Assembly (NCBI GenBank): GCA_040772905.1 | Contig: JAXGXJ010000026.1 | Location: forward strand, 1 to 52,652 | Reading direction: 5' to 3' | Origin: JAXGXJ01 sp040772905 | Lineage (GTDB): Bacteria; Actinomycetota; Thermoleophilia; RBG-16-64-13 | DNA: 52,652 nucleotides | In this document: one piece after another, positions 25,020 to 32,920 of the stretch | Layout of the letters: every line of letters starts with the position of its first letter | Numbering within the stretch: the first letter of the stretch is position 1 | Program-made: the position numbers and the translations under genes | Notes under the pieces: generated by a model | The model's input: the letters and a program-made list of their open reading frames with translations, nothing else | Database searches by the model: none | What the model was told of the DNA's origin: nothing

Positions 25020-25301
25020 GCGCCAACACGTCCTTTGGGGGATCGGCGCCCATTCCCTGCCCGCCGCCCGCTGGCACTCGCAGCTGTGGTCGGCGCGGCG
25101 GACACGCTTGAGCTCGTCGATATGCGCCAGCCGGCCCTGCGCGTCCACAACGCACACACCGCGATTCACGACCCCTTTTTCGGAGCGCGTGGCGATGAGA
25201 TCGTACCCGATGACCGCGTTCACCGTCACAAAAGGCACGCCGTCAAGCGCCTCTCGGCAACACCAGACAGCGTGCATCGTACCCATGGATTCCCTCGCCA
25301 T
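25020..25301 (-). pseudogene. Remnant of a sugar-phosphate nucleotidyltransferase
   Basis: The translated frame reads G-T-M-H-A-V-W-C-C-R-E-A-L-D-G-V-P-F-V-T-V-N-A and then, without a gap, V-I-G-Y-D-L with G-V-V-N-R-G-V-C-V-V-D-A-Q-G-R-L. In intact nucleotidyltransferases the first segment (GT-HAV ... VINADD-YG) and the second (GY-L ... SRGVC-VD--G-L) are separated by some 25-30 residues, which are missing here. Roughly 80 N-terminal residues are also gone, since the fragment begins 30 bp after the CpsB stop, and the frame decays past W-A-P-I-P. It is the wreck of a gene that once activated a sugar for this glycan. Confidence 0.6.
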
Positions 25302-25331
25302 TCTTATCCGGGAGGGGGCGGCCCCGCGCCG

Positions 25332-26051
25332 TTATTTCAGGAGGTACTCTTCGGCGTTTTTCCCCGTCAGCGCCTGCGCGGTCTCCGCGCCGGAAGACGC
25401 CTCCACGGCTCGAAAAAACGTTCGCATGTCGCAGGAGCGCGTCGACGTGTTGTGGGCATCCGTGGCGGCGAAATCGATCAGGTCTTCCAGCAAAAGCCGC
25501 CTGGCGTGGCACTTTGAAAAAAAGCCATTTTTTCCGGTCAGCGCTCCGCAGTTCATCTGGAAAAGAACCGCGTGCCTGGATTTGAGCCGTTTCAGCCGCG
25601 AAATTCTTCCCCTGAAGCAATGGTATCTTTCGATGTGCGCGAGGATTGGCAGATATCCGCCGTTCAGCAGCACCCGCACCGCGCTTTCGATTTCCGCGCA
25701 TTCTACGTCAAACGCGAACTCCAAAAGCACGCATCGGGATCCCGCCAGGGTCGGCACATTCCCCTGGGAAACCAAATTCTCGAGCGCGGGCGTGAAAAGC
25801 ACCTCGGCTCCCGGGACTATCTGAAGTTCCAGCCCGCTTTTCACGCAATAGGCACGCGCTTCCGATAACCGGCTTGCCATGAGCGCGTAATCAACCGGCG
25901 CCACGCCCGGCGTGACGTGCGGTGTCGCGACAATCACGCCGATTCCCTCGGTGGCCGCCAGGCGAAGCATGGCGGCCATCTCCTCATAGGTCCCGGGGCC
26001 GTCGTCCAGCCCATACAGGATATGATGGTGGATATCGACAAAACGTTTCAT
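25332..26051 (-). CDS. cpsB: Protein-tyrosine-phosphatase of the CpsB/YwqE (PHP) family
   Basis: A 239-residue PHP-domain metal-dependent phosphatase. It starts M-K-R-F-V-D-I-H-H-H-I-L-Y-G-L-D-D-G-P, with the metal-binding H-x-H and the D-D-G-P loop; A-T-P-H-V-T-P near 42-48, I-L-A-H-I-E-R-Y near 135-142 and F-A-A-T-D-A-H-N near 193-200 supply the other ligands. In Gram-positive capsule systems it dephosphorylates the C-terminal tyrosines of the CpsD kinase. It follows CpsD by 26 bp, and the trio cpsC-cpsD-cpsB is complete. The intact ligands suggest activity. Confidence 0.9.
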   Translation of the reverse strand: MKRFVDIHHHILYGLDDGPGTYEEMAAMLRLAATEGIGVIVATPHVTPGVAPVDYALMASRLSEARAYCVKSGLELQIVPGAEVLFTPALENLVSQGNVPTLAGSRCVLLEFAFDVECAEIESAVRVLLNGGYLPILAHIERYHCFRGRISRLKRLKSRHAVLFQMNCGALTGKNGFFSKCHARRLLLEDLIDFAATDAHNTSTRSCDMRTFFRAVEASSGAETAQALTGKNAEEYLLK

Positions 26052-26077
26052 AATCCTCTACATCATACGTCGTCCGC

Positions 26078-26806
26078 TTACGCCGGCTTCGAATGCCTCC
26101 TGTGCATTTTCGCATTGCCGGAATCATAATAATAAGACTTCTGATAGTACCGCTTGCCGCCGTATGTGTCAAACGACATCTGATTGATTACCACCCCGAG
26201 GATCGCGCAACCCGTGCGGCTGATCTGCCGCTTGGCCTCGTCAAGCTCCCGTCGGGGAATCGTATTATATTTGACGACAAACATCGTACCATCGCAGGAC
26301 TTGGCAATCTCCGCCGCGTCGATGACAACACCCACAGGCGGGGCGTCCACCAGCACATAGTCAAACATTTCCTGCAACTCATTGAGGAGCCTTGAAAACC
26401 GGGACGAATTCAGAAGCGGCAGCGGATTTGCGACGGTGCGGCCAACCGGCACAACGCAAAGCCCGGGAATGCCCGTAAGGTACAGGATCTCATTCATCTC
26501 GCATTTTCCCGCCAGGTAGTGGGTGATGCCGAAGCCGCCACCCCTGCCGGAGTTCAGGCCGTACACCGCCGCGATGCGGGAACGTCTGAGGTCGGCGTCC
26601 AGAATTACAACCCGCTTGCCCAGCCCCGCCATGGTTCGCGCCGTGTTCATTGCGAGAAACGTCTTGCCCTCGCCTTCCCTGCAGCTGGTCAGCATAATGC
26701 GCTTCACGTCATTTCCGCAGAAGGTGAGGTTGGTGCAAAGGGAATTGATTGCTTCGGCGCACGCATAATCCAAGTGGGGGAAAGTGGAAATTTCCAGCGT
26801 CTTCAT
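26078..26806 (-). CDS. cpsD: Bacterial tyrosine kinase CpsD/YwqD (BY-kinase)
   Basis: A 242-residue P-loop kinase of the Gram-positive two-protein type. Walker A is S-C-R-E-G-E-G-K-T at 41-49, Walker A' is V-I-L-D-A-D-L-R at 67-74, and Walker B is Y-V-L-V-D-A-P-P at 150-157. The C-terminal tail has the autophosphorylated tyrosine cluster (Y215, Y220, Y221, Y225, Y226, Y227). It needs the cytoplasmic end of CpsC as activator and controls polymer length and export. CpsC is three bases upstream and CpsB follows. All motifs are present, so it should be active. Confidence 0.93.
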   Translation of the reverse strand: MKTLEISTFPHLDYACAEAINSLCTNLTFCGNDVKRIMLTSCREGEGKTFLAMNTARTMAGLGKRVVILDADLRRSRIAAVYGLNSGRGGGFGITHYLAGKCEMNEILYLTGIPGLCVVPVGRTVANPLPLLNSSRFSRLLNELQEMFDYVLVDAPPVGVVIDAAEIAKSCDGTMFVVKYNTIPRRELDEAKRQISRTGCAILGVVINQMSFDTYGGKRYYQKSYYYDSGNAKMHRRHSKPA

Positions 26807-26809
26807 CCG

Positions 26810-27586
26810 TCATCCCCTCCGTTTCGCGCTTTTCTTGTTCTTTCGTTTCCCGCTCGCCTGTCCCATGATGGGGATGACCGCCAAGGTGGGCAAGCCGACG
26901 TAATTGCGGACGTCGTCCGCCGTTTTCAGCTTGTCGTCCATGACGAACCGGACCGTTACCACGCCGATTGCGAGCGCCGCGCCAAGCACAAAGCCCAGGA
27001 GGACGTTCATCGTCTTGTTCGGCTTGACCGGCTGCACCGGCAGCAGCGCCGAGGACAGGATGTTGGGTTCCTCCGTGGCCATTGTCTTCGAGATATACTG
27101 TTTTGCGACGGCCGCGTATTCGTTGGCAATGTCCGCCGCCTCCTGGGGATCGGCCGATGAAACGGTAATATGCAAAATGCGCGTATCGGTCGGGTTTGAC
27201 ACCTTCAGCATATTCTGCATCTGCGAATAGGAGTAATCCAGATGAAGCTCCGACAGCACCATCTCGTGAACTTCCCATGTGTTGAATACTTCTTGATAAT
27301 CGCTGGCGAGGTAGGAGCCAATTTGAAGGTCCGAGAGGTTGATCGCCGAATCGCCGGAATTAATGACGTACAGCTTCGCCGTCGCCTCGTAGACCGGCGT
27401 GGTGAACCACAGCGTGTACACGCCGGCCAGGACCGCGCCAAGAAGTGTCGCGGCCAAAATGTATTTCCAGCTTTCCAGCAGCCGGAACAGAAGCGCCACT
27501 AGGTCTATCTCGCCCCCGTCGAAGCGATCCGCCTCTGCCTCCCCACCGGCAGACGCGCGCTTCGGCGGATTCAGAAAGTCTGTCAT
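26810..27586 (-). CDS. cpsC: Capsule chain-length determinant and kinase activator (Wzz/CpsC family)
   Basis: A 258-residue membrane protein starting at ATG 27586 (M-T-D-F-L-N-P-P), where AAGGGAG lies six bases upstream. It has the expected two membrane helices, at about 40-60 (W-K-Y-I-L-A-A-T-L-L-G-A) and about 195-220 (V-L-L-G-F-V-L-G-A-A-L-A), with the Wzz domain outside and P-V-K-P-N-K just before the second helix. The basic C-terminal tail (K-R-K-N-K-K-S-A-K-R-R) is on the cytoplasmic side, where CpsC activates CpsD. The kinase gene follows with a three-base gap. About 120 bp separate it from the secreted protein gene upstream. Confidence 0.9.
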   Translation of the reverse strand: MTDFLNPPKRASAGGEAEADRFDGGEIDLVALLFRLLESWKYILAATLLGAVLAGVYTLWFTTPVYEATAKLYVINSGDSAINLSDLQIGSYLASDYQEVFNTWEVHEMVLSELHLDYSYSQMQNMLKVSNPTDTRILHITVSSADPQEAADIANEYAAVAKQYISKTMATEEPNILSSALLPVQPVKPNKTMNVLLGFVLGAALAIGVVTVRFVMDDKLKTADDVRNYVGLPTLAVIPIMGQASGKRKNKKSAKRRG

Positions 27587-27707
27587 CGTGTTCTCCCTTG
27601 GCAAAAAGTTTACTGAACCGCCGGGCCGGCAACCTCCGGCGGACGGCGTGCGCCGCTTCCCTCCTGGCGAGGTTTGCCGACCCGGTCACTCATGAAAGGC
27701 GCGGCCG

Positions 27708-28313
27708 TTACGCCGCCGAACCATCGCTCAGAATTGCGATCATCGCATCCTGCCCGTTAAGGCGCGCAAGCAGGTCCTGAGGAAAATGCACCTTGACTGC
27801 GCCGCCCTCGGCTTCGGCCTTGACGGCAATCCATTCGATCACAGGGTTTCCCTGCGCGTCCTGCCCGGTGACGAGCCCAACGAGCGCGACCAGCTGCTGC
27901 CCGTCCGCGTACTGCGTGGCAAACTGAAAGGTAGCCGTGACGTCCCCGTACGCTTCCTCGTAGCCTTCAAGAACCATCGGAGCCATCTCTTGAATGCCAA
28001 ATTCGTCCAGGTTCGCGTCGTCCGGCAACAGCGAAGCAATGTCCTGCTGGACCTGTTCCGCGAAGAAGCGCGCGGGCGCGAGCCCCTGCTCGTTTACAAA
28101 CTTCGAGAGCTGCTCCAATGCCTTGTTCGCCTGTTCCGTCTCCTCCGGCAACCGGATGCCAAAGTCCTCCTTCAGGGCCGCGCCGCCGTCCGCCGAAATC
28201 GCGGCCACCCCCGCCATGGCCTGCGTCGTCTTGCTGGGCACGCTCTTTGCGAAGGCCGGAACCCATACCACCGCCATCACCGTCAACAGCGCCAAAGCAA
28301 CCGCCTTTTTCAT
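27708..28313 (-). CDS. Secreted protein of unknown function
   Basis: A 201-residue protein with a clear Sec signal peptide (M-K-K-A-V-A-L-A-L-L-T-V-M-A-V-V-W and a likely cleavage after A-F-A near residue 22). The mature part is acidic and mostly helical at first (about 50-105), then beta-like with F-Q-F-A-T-Q-Y-A-D-G and W-I-A-V-K-A. No lipobox cysteine and no catalytic motif are visible. Its place between the LCP ligase and CpsC implies a job outside the membrane, perhaps in attachment or assembly. I do not recognise the family. Confidence 0.75.
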   Translation of the reverse strand: MKKAVALALLTVMAVVWVPAFAKSVPSKTTQAMAGVAAISADGGAALKEDFGIRLPEETEQANKALEQLSKFVNEQGLAPARFFAEQVQQDIASLLPDDANLDEFGIQEMAPMVLEGYEEAYGDVTATFQFATQYADGQQLVALVGLVTGQDAQGNPVIEWIAVKAEAEGGAVKVHFPQDLLARLNGQDAMIAILSDGSAA

Positions 28314-28371
28314 AATCCCCGCAACCTCCTTTGCTTATCTGCATTGCGCGCGTCTCCGCTTGCGCAAACGT

Positions 28372-29409
28372 TTAATCCGCCTTCCGGTAAAACAGGTTGA
28401 TGATCAGTTTTTGGAGCGCGTCCTCGTCCGGGTGAAACTCCATAAAACCGTCCGCGCCCACCGAGTACCGGCCTTCGGGGCGGACGACATTCCCGTATTC
28501 GTAATCCCTCGTCTTCCAGACCTGGTTGATGATCCTGCCGCGCTTCATATCCGTCTGCAGGTAGGGTTCAAGCGCGTCAAACAGTTCGTCGGCAAAGCCG
28601 CTGTCATCATGATATTTCTCGCTCAGTTTCGCCCGGAGCGCCTTCAGGTAGGTTCCCTGCCGCTGCATCCGCGCCTCGTTCGTCCCGGCGCCGATATCCC
28701 GCCGGTTTCTGACGAAATACTCGGCCTGAGCCCCCTGGAGCGTGAGCGTGACGCCCTTTTTCATCGCGGGGTCCAGGGCGGAGAAATCGTCCTCCAGGGT
28801 CACCGTCACCCCGCCGACCGCATCGTTCAGCACGCGGATCCCCTCCAGGTTCATCGCCACATACGAGTCGATCCTGACGCCGGGCAGCAGGTTGCTCACC
28901 GCCCGCTGGGTCAGCAGGCAGCTCTGCGCTTTTCCGTCCCCAAAGCCGTGGGCGAGGCAGATCTGCGCGGTTCTGGTGCCGGAATCATTGCCCAATACGC
29001 CCAGAATGGTGATTTCCGTCATCGTGTCCCTGTCAATCTGCAGCGGGGTAATGGTTTTATTTTGGGTGTCGATCAGCAGCAGCAGCAAAAAATCCGCCTG
29101 TCCGCCATTTCGGAATCCCCCCTCACCGGCTGTCGTGCTCTTATCGATGCCCATCAGGAGCACCGTGGTGAGTTTTTTTTGCGTATACAGAACCCCCGCA
29201 TATGTGAGGGAAGGAGCGTCGCGCATATATTCTTGAATGTCTCCGCGGACTTCCCGTCCCCCTGTCCCGGTTTCCAATCTGCGGGCGATGGCGTACAGCG
29301 CCACCAGCGACAGCGCGAGCCCCAGGAGCGCAAACAGCGCGCCCACTTTCACCTTTCTCCTGTCTGCGGTGCCAGGAGGGCGCCCGGCGGCCCGGCGCAT
29401 CGCGTTCAT
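28372..29409 (-). CDS. LytR-CpsA-Psr (LCP) family glycan ligase
   Basis: This 345-residue protein has one N-terminal membrane helix at about 24-43 and an extracytoplasmic LCP domain. Visible landmarks are T-T-V-L-L-M-G-I-D-K near 87-96, Q-A-D-F-L-L-L-L-L-I-D, L-Q-I-D-R-D-T-M near 128-135, and R-N-R-R-D-I-G-A-G-T-N-E-A-R-M-Q-R-Q near 242-259, which contains the conserved arginines and aspartate of the active site. LCP enzymes transfer lipid-linked anionic polymers to peptidoglycan or protein, so this gene likely fixes the finished polysaccharide to the wall. It follows loaP by 23 bp in the same operon. The start at 29400 is also possible. Confidence 0.88.
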   Translation of the reverse strand: MNAMRRAAGRPPGTADRRKVKVGALFALLGLALSLVALYAIARRLETGTGGREVRGDIQEYMRDAPSLTYAGVLYTQKKLTTVLLMGIDKSTTAGEGGFRNGGQADFLLLLLIDTQNKTITPLQIDRDTMTEITILGVLGNDSGTRTAQICLAHGFGDGKAQSCLLTQRAVSNLLPGVRIDSYVAMNLEGIRVLNDAVGGVTVTLEDDFSALDPAMKKGVTLTLQGAQAEYFVRNRRDIGAGTNEARMQRQGTYLKALRAKLSEKYHDDSGFADELFDALEPYLQTDMKRGRIINQVWKTRDYEYGNVVRPEGRYSVGADGFMEFHPDEDALQKLIINLFYRKAD

Positions 29410-29432
29410 CTCCTTCAGGTGCAGGGCGGATA

Positions 29433-29975
29433 TCAGACGCGCTCTGCTTCAATCATCTCGAAACCGAGCCACGCCTTGAGGGTGCGGTTGTTGAACGTCA
29501 GCATGATCTGTCCATTCCGATTTCTCTTGTCTATCCGCAGGATGTGCCCTTCCAGATCCTTCAGCGGCCCGCTGACAATCCGGATGCGCCCACCCTCCAT
29601 ACAGGCTTTTGACATGGAAATCAGACCGCCCTGCGAGAAGATCCACCTTGCATAGCGCTCGTCGTCTCCGGAAAGCCGCCAGCCGGAATTCGGCGTCATG
29701 AGTAATGTTTTCAGGTTCTCTCTTGGCAGTCGAAATATGGATTCGCCGGCCGGCTCCACCTCAAGAAATACATATCCGGGAAAGGCGATCTGGGCGACCA
29801 GCGACGTGTGCCCGCCAACCGTTTTGCGCTTAATCTGCCGCACCGGCGTGGCACGAATGCCCGGACACACAACTTCAATACTTCTTGCAACCGCCTCTTC
29901 TTTTCCGGTCGCGCAGAAGGCGCAACCGTACAGTCTGTCGCCGCAATCCGCTTTGAAGGCTGTCAAAGAAGGCAT
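29433..29975 (-). CDS. loaP: LoaP-type NusG paralog, processive antiterminator
   Basis: A 180-residue NusG-like protein. An NGN domain begins at L-Y-G-C-A-F-C-A-T-G-K-E-E-A-V-A near residue 15 and includes A-F-P-G-Y-V-F-L-E-V near 68-77; a KOW domain (G-G-R-I-R-I-V-S-G-P-L-K-D-L-E-G) lies near 127-142. Ordinary NusG lies in a secE-nusG setting; this one heads a polysaccharide operon, which is the LoaP/RfaH-like pattern. LoaP members bind an RNA hairpin in the leader and let RNA polymerase read through terminators over very long operons, matching the 26-kb locus downstream. It is preceded by a leader of about 190 nt with its own promoter (30171-30198). The target hairpin is not proven. Confidence 0.85.
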   Translation of the reverse strand: MPSLTAFKADCGDRLYGCAFCATGKEEAVARSIEVVCPGIRATPVRQIKRKTVGGHTSLVAQIAFPGYVFLEVEPAGESIFRLPRENLKTLLMTPNSGWRLSGDDERYARWIFSQGGLISMSKACMEGGRIRIVSGPLKDLEGHILRIDKRNRNGQIMLTFNNRTLKAWLGFEMIEAERV

Positions 29976-30097
29976 AGCTTCGCCCCCGATCCAATTGCAT
30001 CGATCCCGATGGCTCTATTTGGCTTAACACCCACGCCGCTGAACTCTCAGCTTACGCTTACGTTAATCCTTGTAAATACTTCCCCGGAGAGAAACAC

Positions 30098-30138
30098 ATA
30101 TTTCGCCGGACAACTGAAAAATAACCGCCTCGAAATAT
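30098..30138 (-). promoter_or_regulatory. Leader inverted repeat, possible LoaP recognition hairpin
   Basis: Perfect 8-bp arms (atatttcg at 30098-30105 and cgaaatat at 30131-30138) enclose 25 bases in the loaP leader. LoaP-type proteins are known to recognise a hairpin in the 5' leader of their operons, so this is a candidate. The arms are A+T-rich and the loop is long, which weakens the case. Confidence 0.35.
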
Positions 30139-30170
30139 CGTTTCTTGCAATTCAACCTCCGCCGCATTGG

Positions 30171-30198
30171 TATATAATGGTTTGGTGTGTAACCGCAA
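30171..30198 (-). promoter_or_regulatory. Candidate promoter for the loaP operon
   Basis: On the minus strand TTGCGG (30198-30193) and TATATA (30176-30171) are separated by 16 bp. The -10 box is good and the -35 box weak. It stands between the end of the IS1182-like element and loaP and gives a leader of about 190 nt. Confidence 0.45.
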
Positions 30199-30283
30199 AT
30201 CAAATGATTTTGCGAACCGCATAGGAACTGGAACGTACACCCCAATCCGTCTCGAAAGAGACGGATTTTTCTTTGCTCAATTC

Positions 30284-30321
30284 AAAAACAGGCTGATTCT
30301 GCCTGAAATCAGCCTGTTTTT
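30284..30321. terminator. Bidirectional intrinsic terminator after the IS transposase
   Basis: A perfect 15-bp stem (30284-30298 with 30307-30321), loop of eight bases, is bounded by A5 on one side and T5 on the other, so it can terminate on either strand. It lies 35 bp past the transposase stop and would keep transposase transcripts out of loaP. Confidence 0.85.
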
Positions 30322-30355
30322 GCCGATATTTGCGTATTTACCCCGTCCGTCTCCG

Positions 30356-32086
30356 TCAAATTGGCATGGGTATCCCCTGGCTCTTTCTTCTGCGGATTGC
30401 TTCCATCATCCGGTGGATCAGCTTCTGCACCCCGCCGGCCAGCGTGATCGCCCGGCGGATGTCATAGGATGTGAACATCAGCGATGTTTCGGCTGCCACT
30501 TTTTCCTTTCCCCTGCACAGAAAGTAGTGCGCGCCGTCATAGAACTTGATCGTTCCGAAGGGATGCTCCGATACGCGGAACCGCTCCTTGAGCTTCTGAA
30601 CGTTCCGCTTCACGAACACCATCACCCGCGCCGGGGCGCGCCTCACATGTCCGAATACGTGGTTGTGATCCGGCTGGGAAACATCGGGGATTTCCTGAAG
30701 TTTATACCGCGGGCTCCCGTACATCCTGACCGGCACGTACTTCGTGTCCGGCCCGAACTTCACCGTCTTGAACGTCCTTCCGTCCGTGCAGCGATTTGGG
30801 CAGGTTCGGCAGGCGGATTTCGTGCCGTAGACCGTGCCGTTCTTCTTCTCGCCCTGAAAGTTCATCACCCTTCCCATCGGGCAGGTGACGGTTCCGTCCG
30901 CGTGTCGGATAAAGCAGCTTACGACGCTCTCGTACTGAAGCTCTATCGAAATATCCGTGCCCTCATAGCACGCGGGCAGCACGCCGGCGTGCAGGCAGTC
31001 CCGGATATCCGAAGGATTTCGGCTGGCTCTTTTGGCTTCGGATATTTCCTGGGACCGGTATTCAAGGTTCAAAACCCGCGCCTCCCGGTCGTACACCATC
31101 CCCACCTGCGGCGCGATGCCGTTCAGAAGGCAGGCTTCCACGTCCCTTGCGCTGGAGTAGCCCTTGTCCGCGACCGCCTCCACCGATTCGGCTCCCGTGT
31201 TCTCCATGGCGATCTTCGCCGTGGAGCACAGCTTATTCATGTCGTTTCGGTCGTTCGTCACGTCAAAGGCCAGGATCAGGTGGCTGTCCGCGTCCGTCGC
31301 CGCCTGTATGTTGTAGCACGCCCGCTTCCCGCCGTCCTTGGTCAACATCACCCGCGCGTCCGGATCGGTGTACAGAAGCTGCGTCTCGCCCGTCTTTTCC
31401 ATCTCTTTCAGCGCGTCCTCGTGCTTTTTGATCCGCGCCCGGATCTCCGCGGGATCCGGCAGGTGCTTCGGGTCGATGTCCAGCGCGAACGCCTTGTCCA
31501 GCCGGCCCTGGTCAATCGCGTCCGCCTCGTCCAGCTCGGCAAGGTACGCATCCACCAGCCGAAGCTGCTCTTTGGCGTATTCCAGCTTCTTCCGGCTCAG
31601 CTCCACGCTCGTCGCCTGCTTCAGACTGTTCACCGCCTGAATCGGCGTCCCGTCCACGCACACCCGCGCGCCCCGCGTCAGCCCCATCTCCACGCACAGC
31701 CGCACGAACGCCCGCAAAAGATCCTTCAGCGCCTTTTTGTTGTCCTTCCGGAAGTCCGCGATCGTGTTGTGGTCGGGCGTAAGTTTCCCTAAAAGCCACC
31801 ACAGCTCCAGGTTCCGCACGCACTCCCGCTCCAGCCGCCTCGACGAGCGGATCCGGTTCATGTGCCCGTAGATGTACAGCATCAGGAGGATCGCCGGGTC
31901 GTACCCCGGCCGCCCCGTCCCCTTCGGCTTCGACCGCACAAAGCCCATCTCTTCCAAATTCAGCTGCAATACGAACAGCCGGATGAACCGGATCGGGTTC
32001 TCCGGCGATATAAGCTCGTCCAGGCACTCCGGCAGATACGTCGCCTGCTCCGGTGCCCGCCCCTCGATGTACGGATGCGCCCGCAT
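30356..32086 (-). CDS. IS1182-family transposase
   Basis: This intact 576-residue transposase belongs to the IS1182 group. The N-terminal domain begins L-P-E-C-L-D-E-L-I-S and includes G-R-P-G-Y-D-P-A-I-L-L-M-L-Y-I-Y-G near 59-74 and R-S-S-R-R-L-E-R-E near 80-88. The DDE core begins with V-C-V-D-G-T-P-I-Q-A near 141-150, and a later V-A-D-K-G-Y-S segment near 316-322 holds another catalytic acid. The C-terminal part has a zinc-like C-R-T-C-P-N-R-C and ends with a basic tail. It is oriented toward loaP and stops before a strong terminator. No frameshift is seen, so it could still be active. Confidence 0.93.
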   Translation of the reverse strand: MRAHPYIEGRAPEQATYLPECLDELISPENPIRFIRLFVLQLNLEEMGFVRSKPKGTGRPGYDPAILLMLYIYGHMNRIRSSRRLERECVRNLELWWLLGKLTPDHNTIADFRKDNKKALKDLLRAFVRLCVEMGLTRGARVCVDGTPIQAVNSLKQATSVELSRKKLEYAKEQLRLVDAYLAELDEADAIDQGRLDKAFALDIDPKHLPDPAEIRARIKKHEDALKEMEKTGETQLLYTDPDARVMLTKDGGKRACYNIQAATDADSHLILAFDVTNDRNDMNKLCSTAKIAMENTGAESVEAVADKGYSSARDVEACLLNGIAPQVGMVYDREARVLNLEYRSQEISEAKRASRNPSDIRDCLHAGVLPACYEGTDISIELQYESVVSCFIRHADGTVTCPMGRVMNFQGEKKNGTVYGTKSACRTCPNRCTDGRTFKTVKFGPDTKYVPVRMYGSPRYKLQEIPDVSQPDHNHVFGHVRRAPARVMVFVKRNVQKLKERFRVSEHPFGTIKFYDGAHYFLCRGKEKVAAETSLMFTSYDIRRAITLAGGVQKLIHRMMEAIRRRKSQGIPMPI

Positions 32087-32162
32087 TGCTTCTCATCTCG
32101 CTTGCGTTATGCTTCTATCCCTATTATACTACATATATATCCATTTCCAAAGGAGTATTCCC

Positions 32163-32672
32163 ATGGCAGTTCCATTGGCCCTGCGGGATAAGTACGACGC
32201 CGTCGCGCCCCTGATCTCGGCGTTCTGTGACGACCACTTGAATGACGAATACAAGGCGCTGTGCCTGCGCCTCTTGGAAAAGCTCTGCCGCAAGCGCCCC
32301 TCTCCGCTCCTTTCGGGCCGCGAGGAAACCTGGGCCGCCGGCATCGTGTACGCCATCGCCGCAAACAATTTCATCTTTGACAAAGAAAACCCTTACTACA
32401 TGTCCGCGCGGGAGATCGCCGAGGAGTTTGACCTCTCCGCTGCCACCGCCGCAAACAAAGCCTCCGGAATCAGACGGATGTTTAACATCTCGTATCTCAA
32501 CACCGAATGGCTGCTCAAAGAAAACGCGCAAGACAACCCCGCGGTGTGGATGCTCAACGTGGACGGTTTCATTGTCGATATCCGGGATATGCCCCTTCAT
32601 ATTCAAAAGTTGGCCTTTGACAAGGGCTTCATCCCGTATGTCCCCGGTGAAAACAGCCCGGAGGATAACTAA
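32163..32672 (+). CDS. DUF6398-domain protein, possible IS passenger
   Basis: The start is ATG at 32163 behind GGAG; the larger open frame from 31872 overlaps the transposase and is rejected. The 169-residue product has W-A-A-G-I-V-Y-A-I-A-A-N-N-F-I-F near 59-74, then an HTH-like part (S-A-R-E-I-A-E-E-F-D-L-S near 82-93 with N-K-A-S-G-I-R-R-M-F), which matches DUF6398. The domain looks like a DNA-binding adaptor, but no function is established. It is divergent from the transposase by 76 bp and lies inside the candidate terminal repeats, which suggests co-mobility. Confidence 0.75.
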   Translation: MAVPLALRDKYDAVAPLISAFCDDHLNDEYKALCLRLLEKLCRKRPSPLLSGREETWAAGIVYAIAANNFIFDKENPYYMSAREIAEEFDLSAATAANKASGIRRMFNISYLNTEWLLKENAQDNPAVWMLNVDGFIVDIRDMPLHIQKLAFDKGFIPYVPGENSPEDN

Positions 32673-32920
32673 GCGCTCCGCTTGTCCGAAAATCTACCCG
32701 TTTCGAGACGGTCTGACCACAATTATAAGCGGACTTCAGGAGAAATGTCAACAAATTTACAAGAAAATTTCCAATGGGGGCGCGTTGGCCTCTGAAATCC
32801 GGGAGGCTGGATGACAAGTCGGCATGTAATGGAGCCAGCGCCATCCGGAAGTGCGATGCGAAAGCGGACATTTATTTTTTAGCCGTCGCGGAATCCGTCA
32901 TTTTGTGGGGAGGGCTTTAA

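Larger units (their letters stand above)
30247..32711 (-). mobile_element. IS1182-like element with a passenger gene
   Basis: An 11-bp inverted pair, CCGTCTCGAAA at 30247-30257 and its complement at 32701-32711, is continued by imperfect similarity (GATTTTTC against GATTTTC), and encloses a transposase and a divergent DUF6398 gene. If these are the termini, the element is about 2.46 kb. I could not identify a clear target duplication. On the left, CCGTCTCGAAA is also part of a 10-bp stem with a GAAA loop (30244-30267). Confidence 0.5.

Noticed and set aside
24558..25301. A single 247-residue gene covering 24558-25301
   Set aside because: Only the first 90 or so residues look like a nucleotidyltransferase, and with a deletion. 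The rest is low-complexity and overlaps a better small gene, so I list a pseudogene.
30244..30267. The GAAA-loop hairpin as the LoaP target
   Set aside because: It lies upstream of the likely loaP promoter and overlaps the candidate end of the IS, so it would not be in the loaP transcript.
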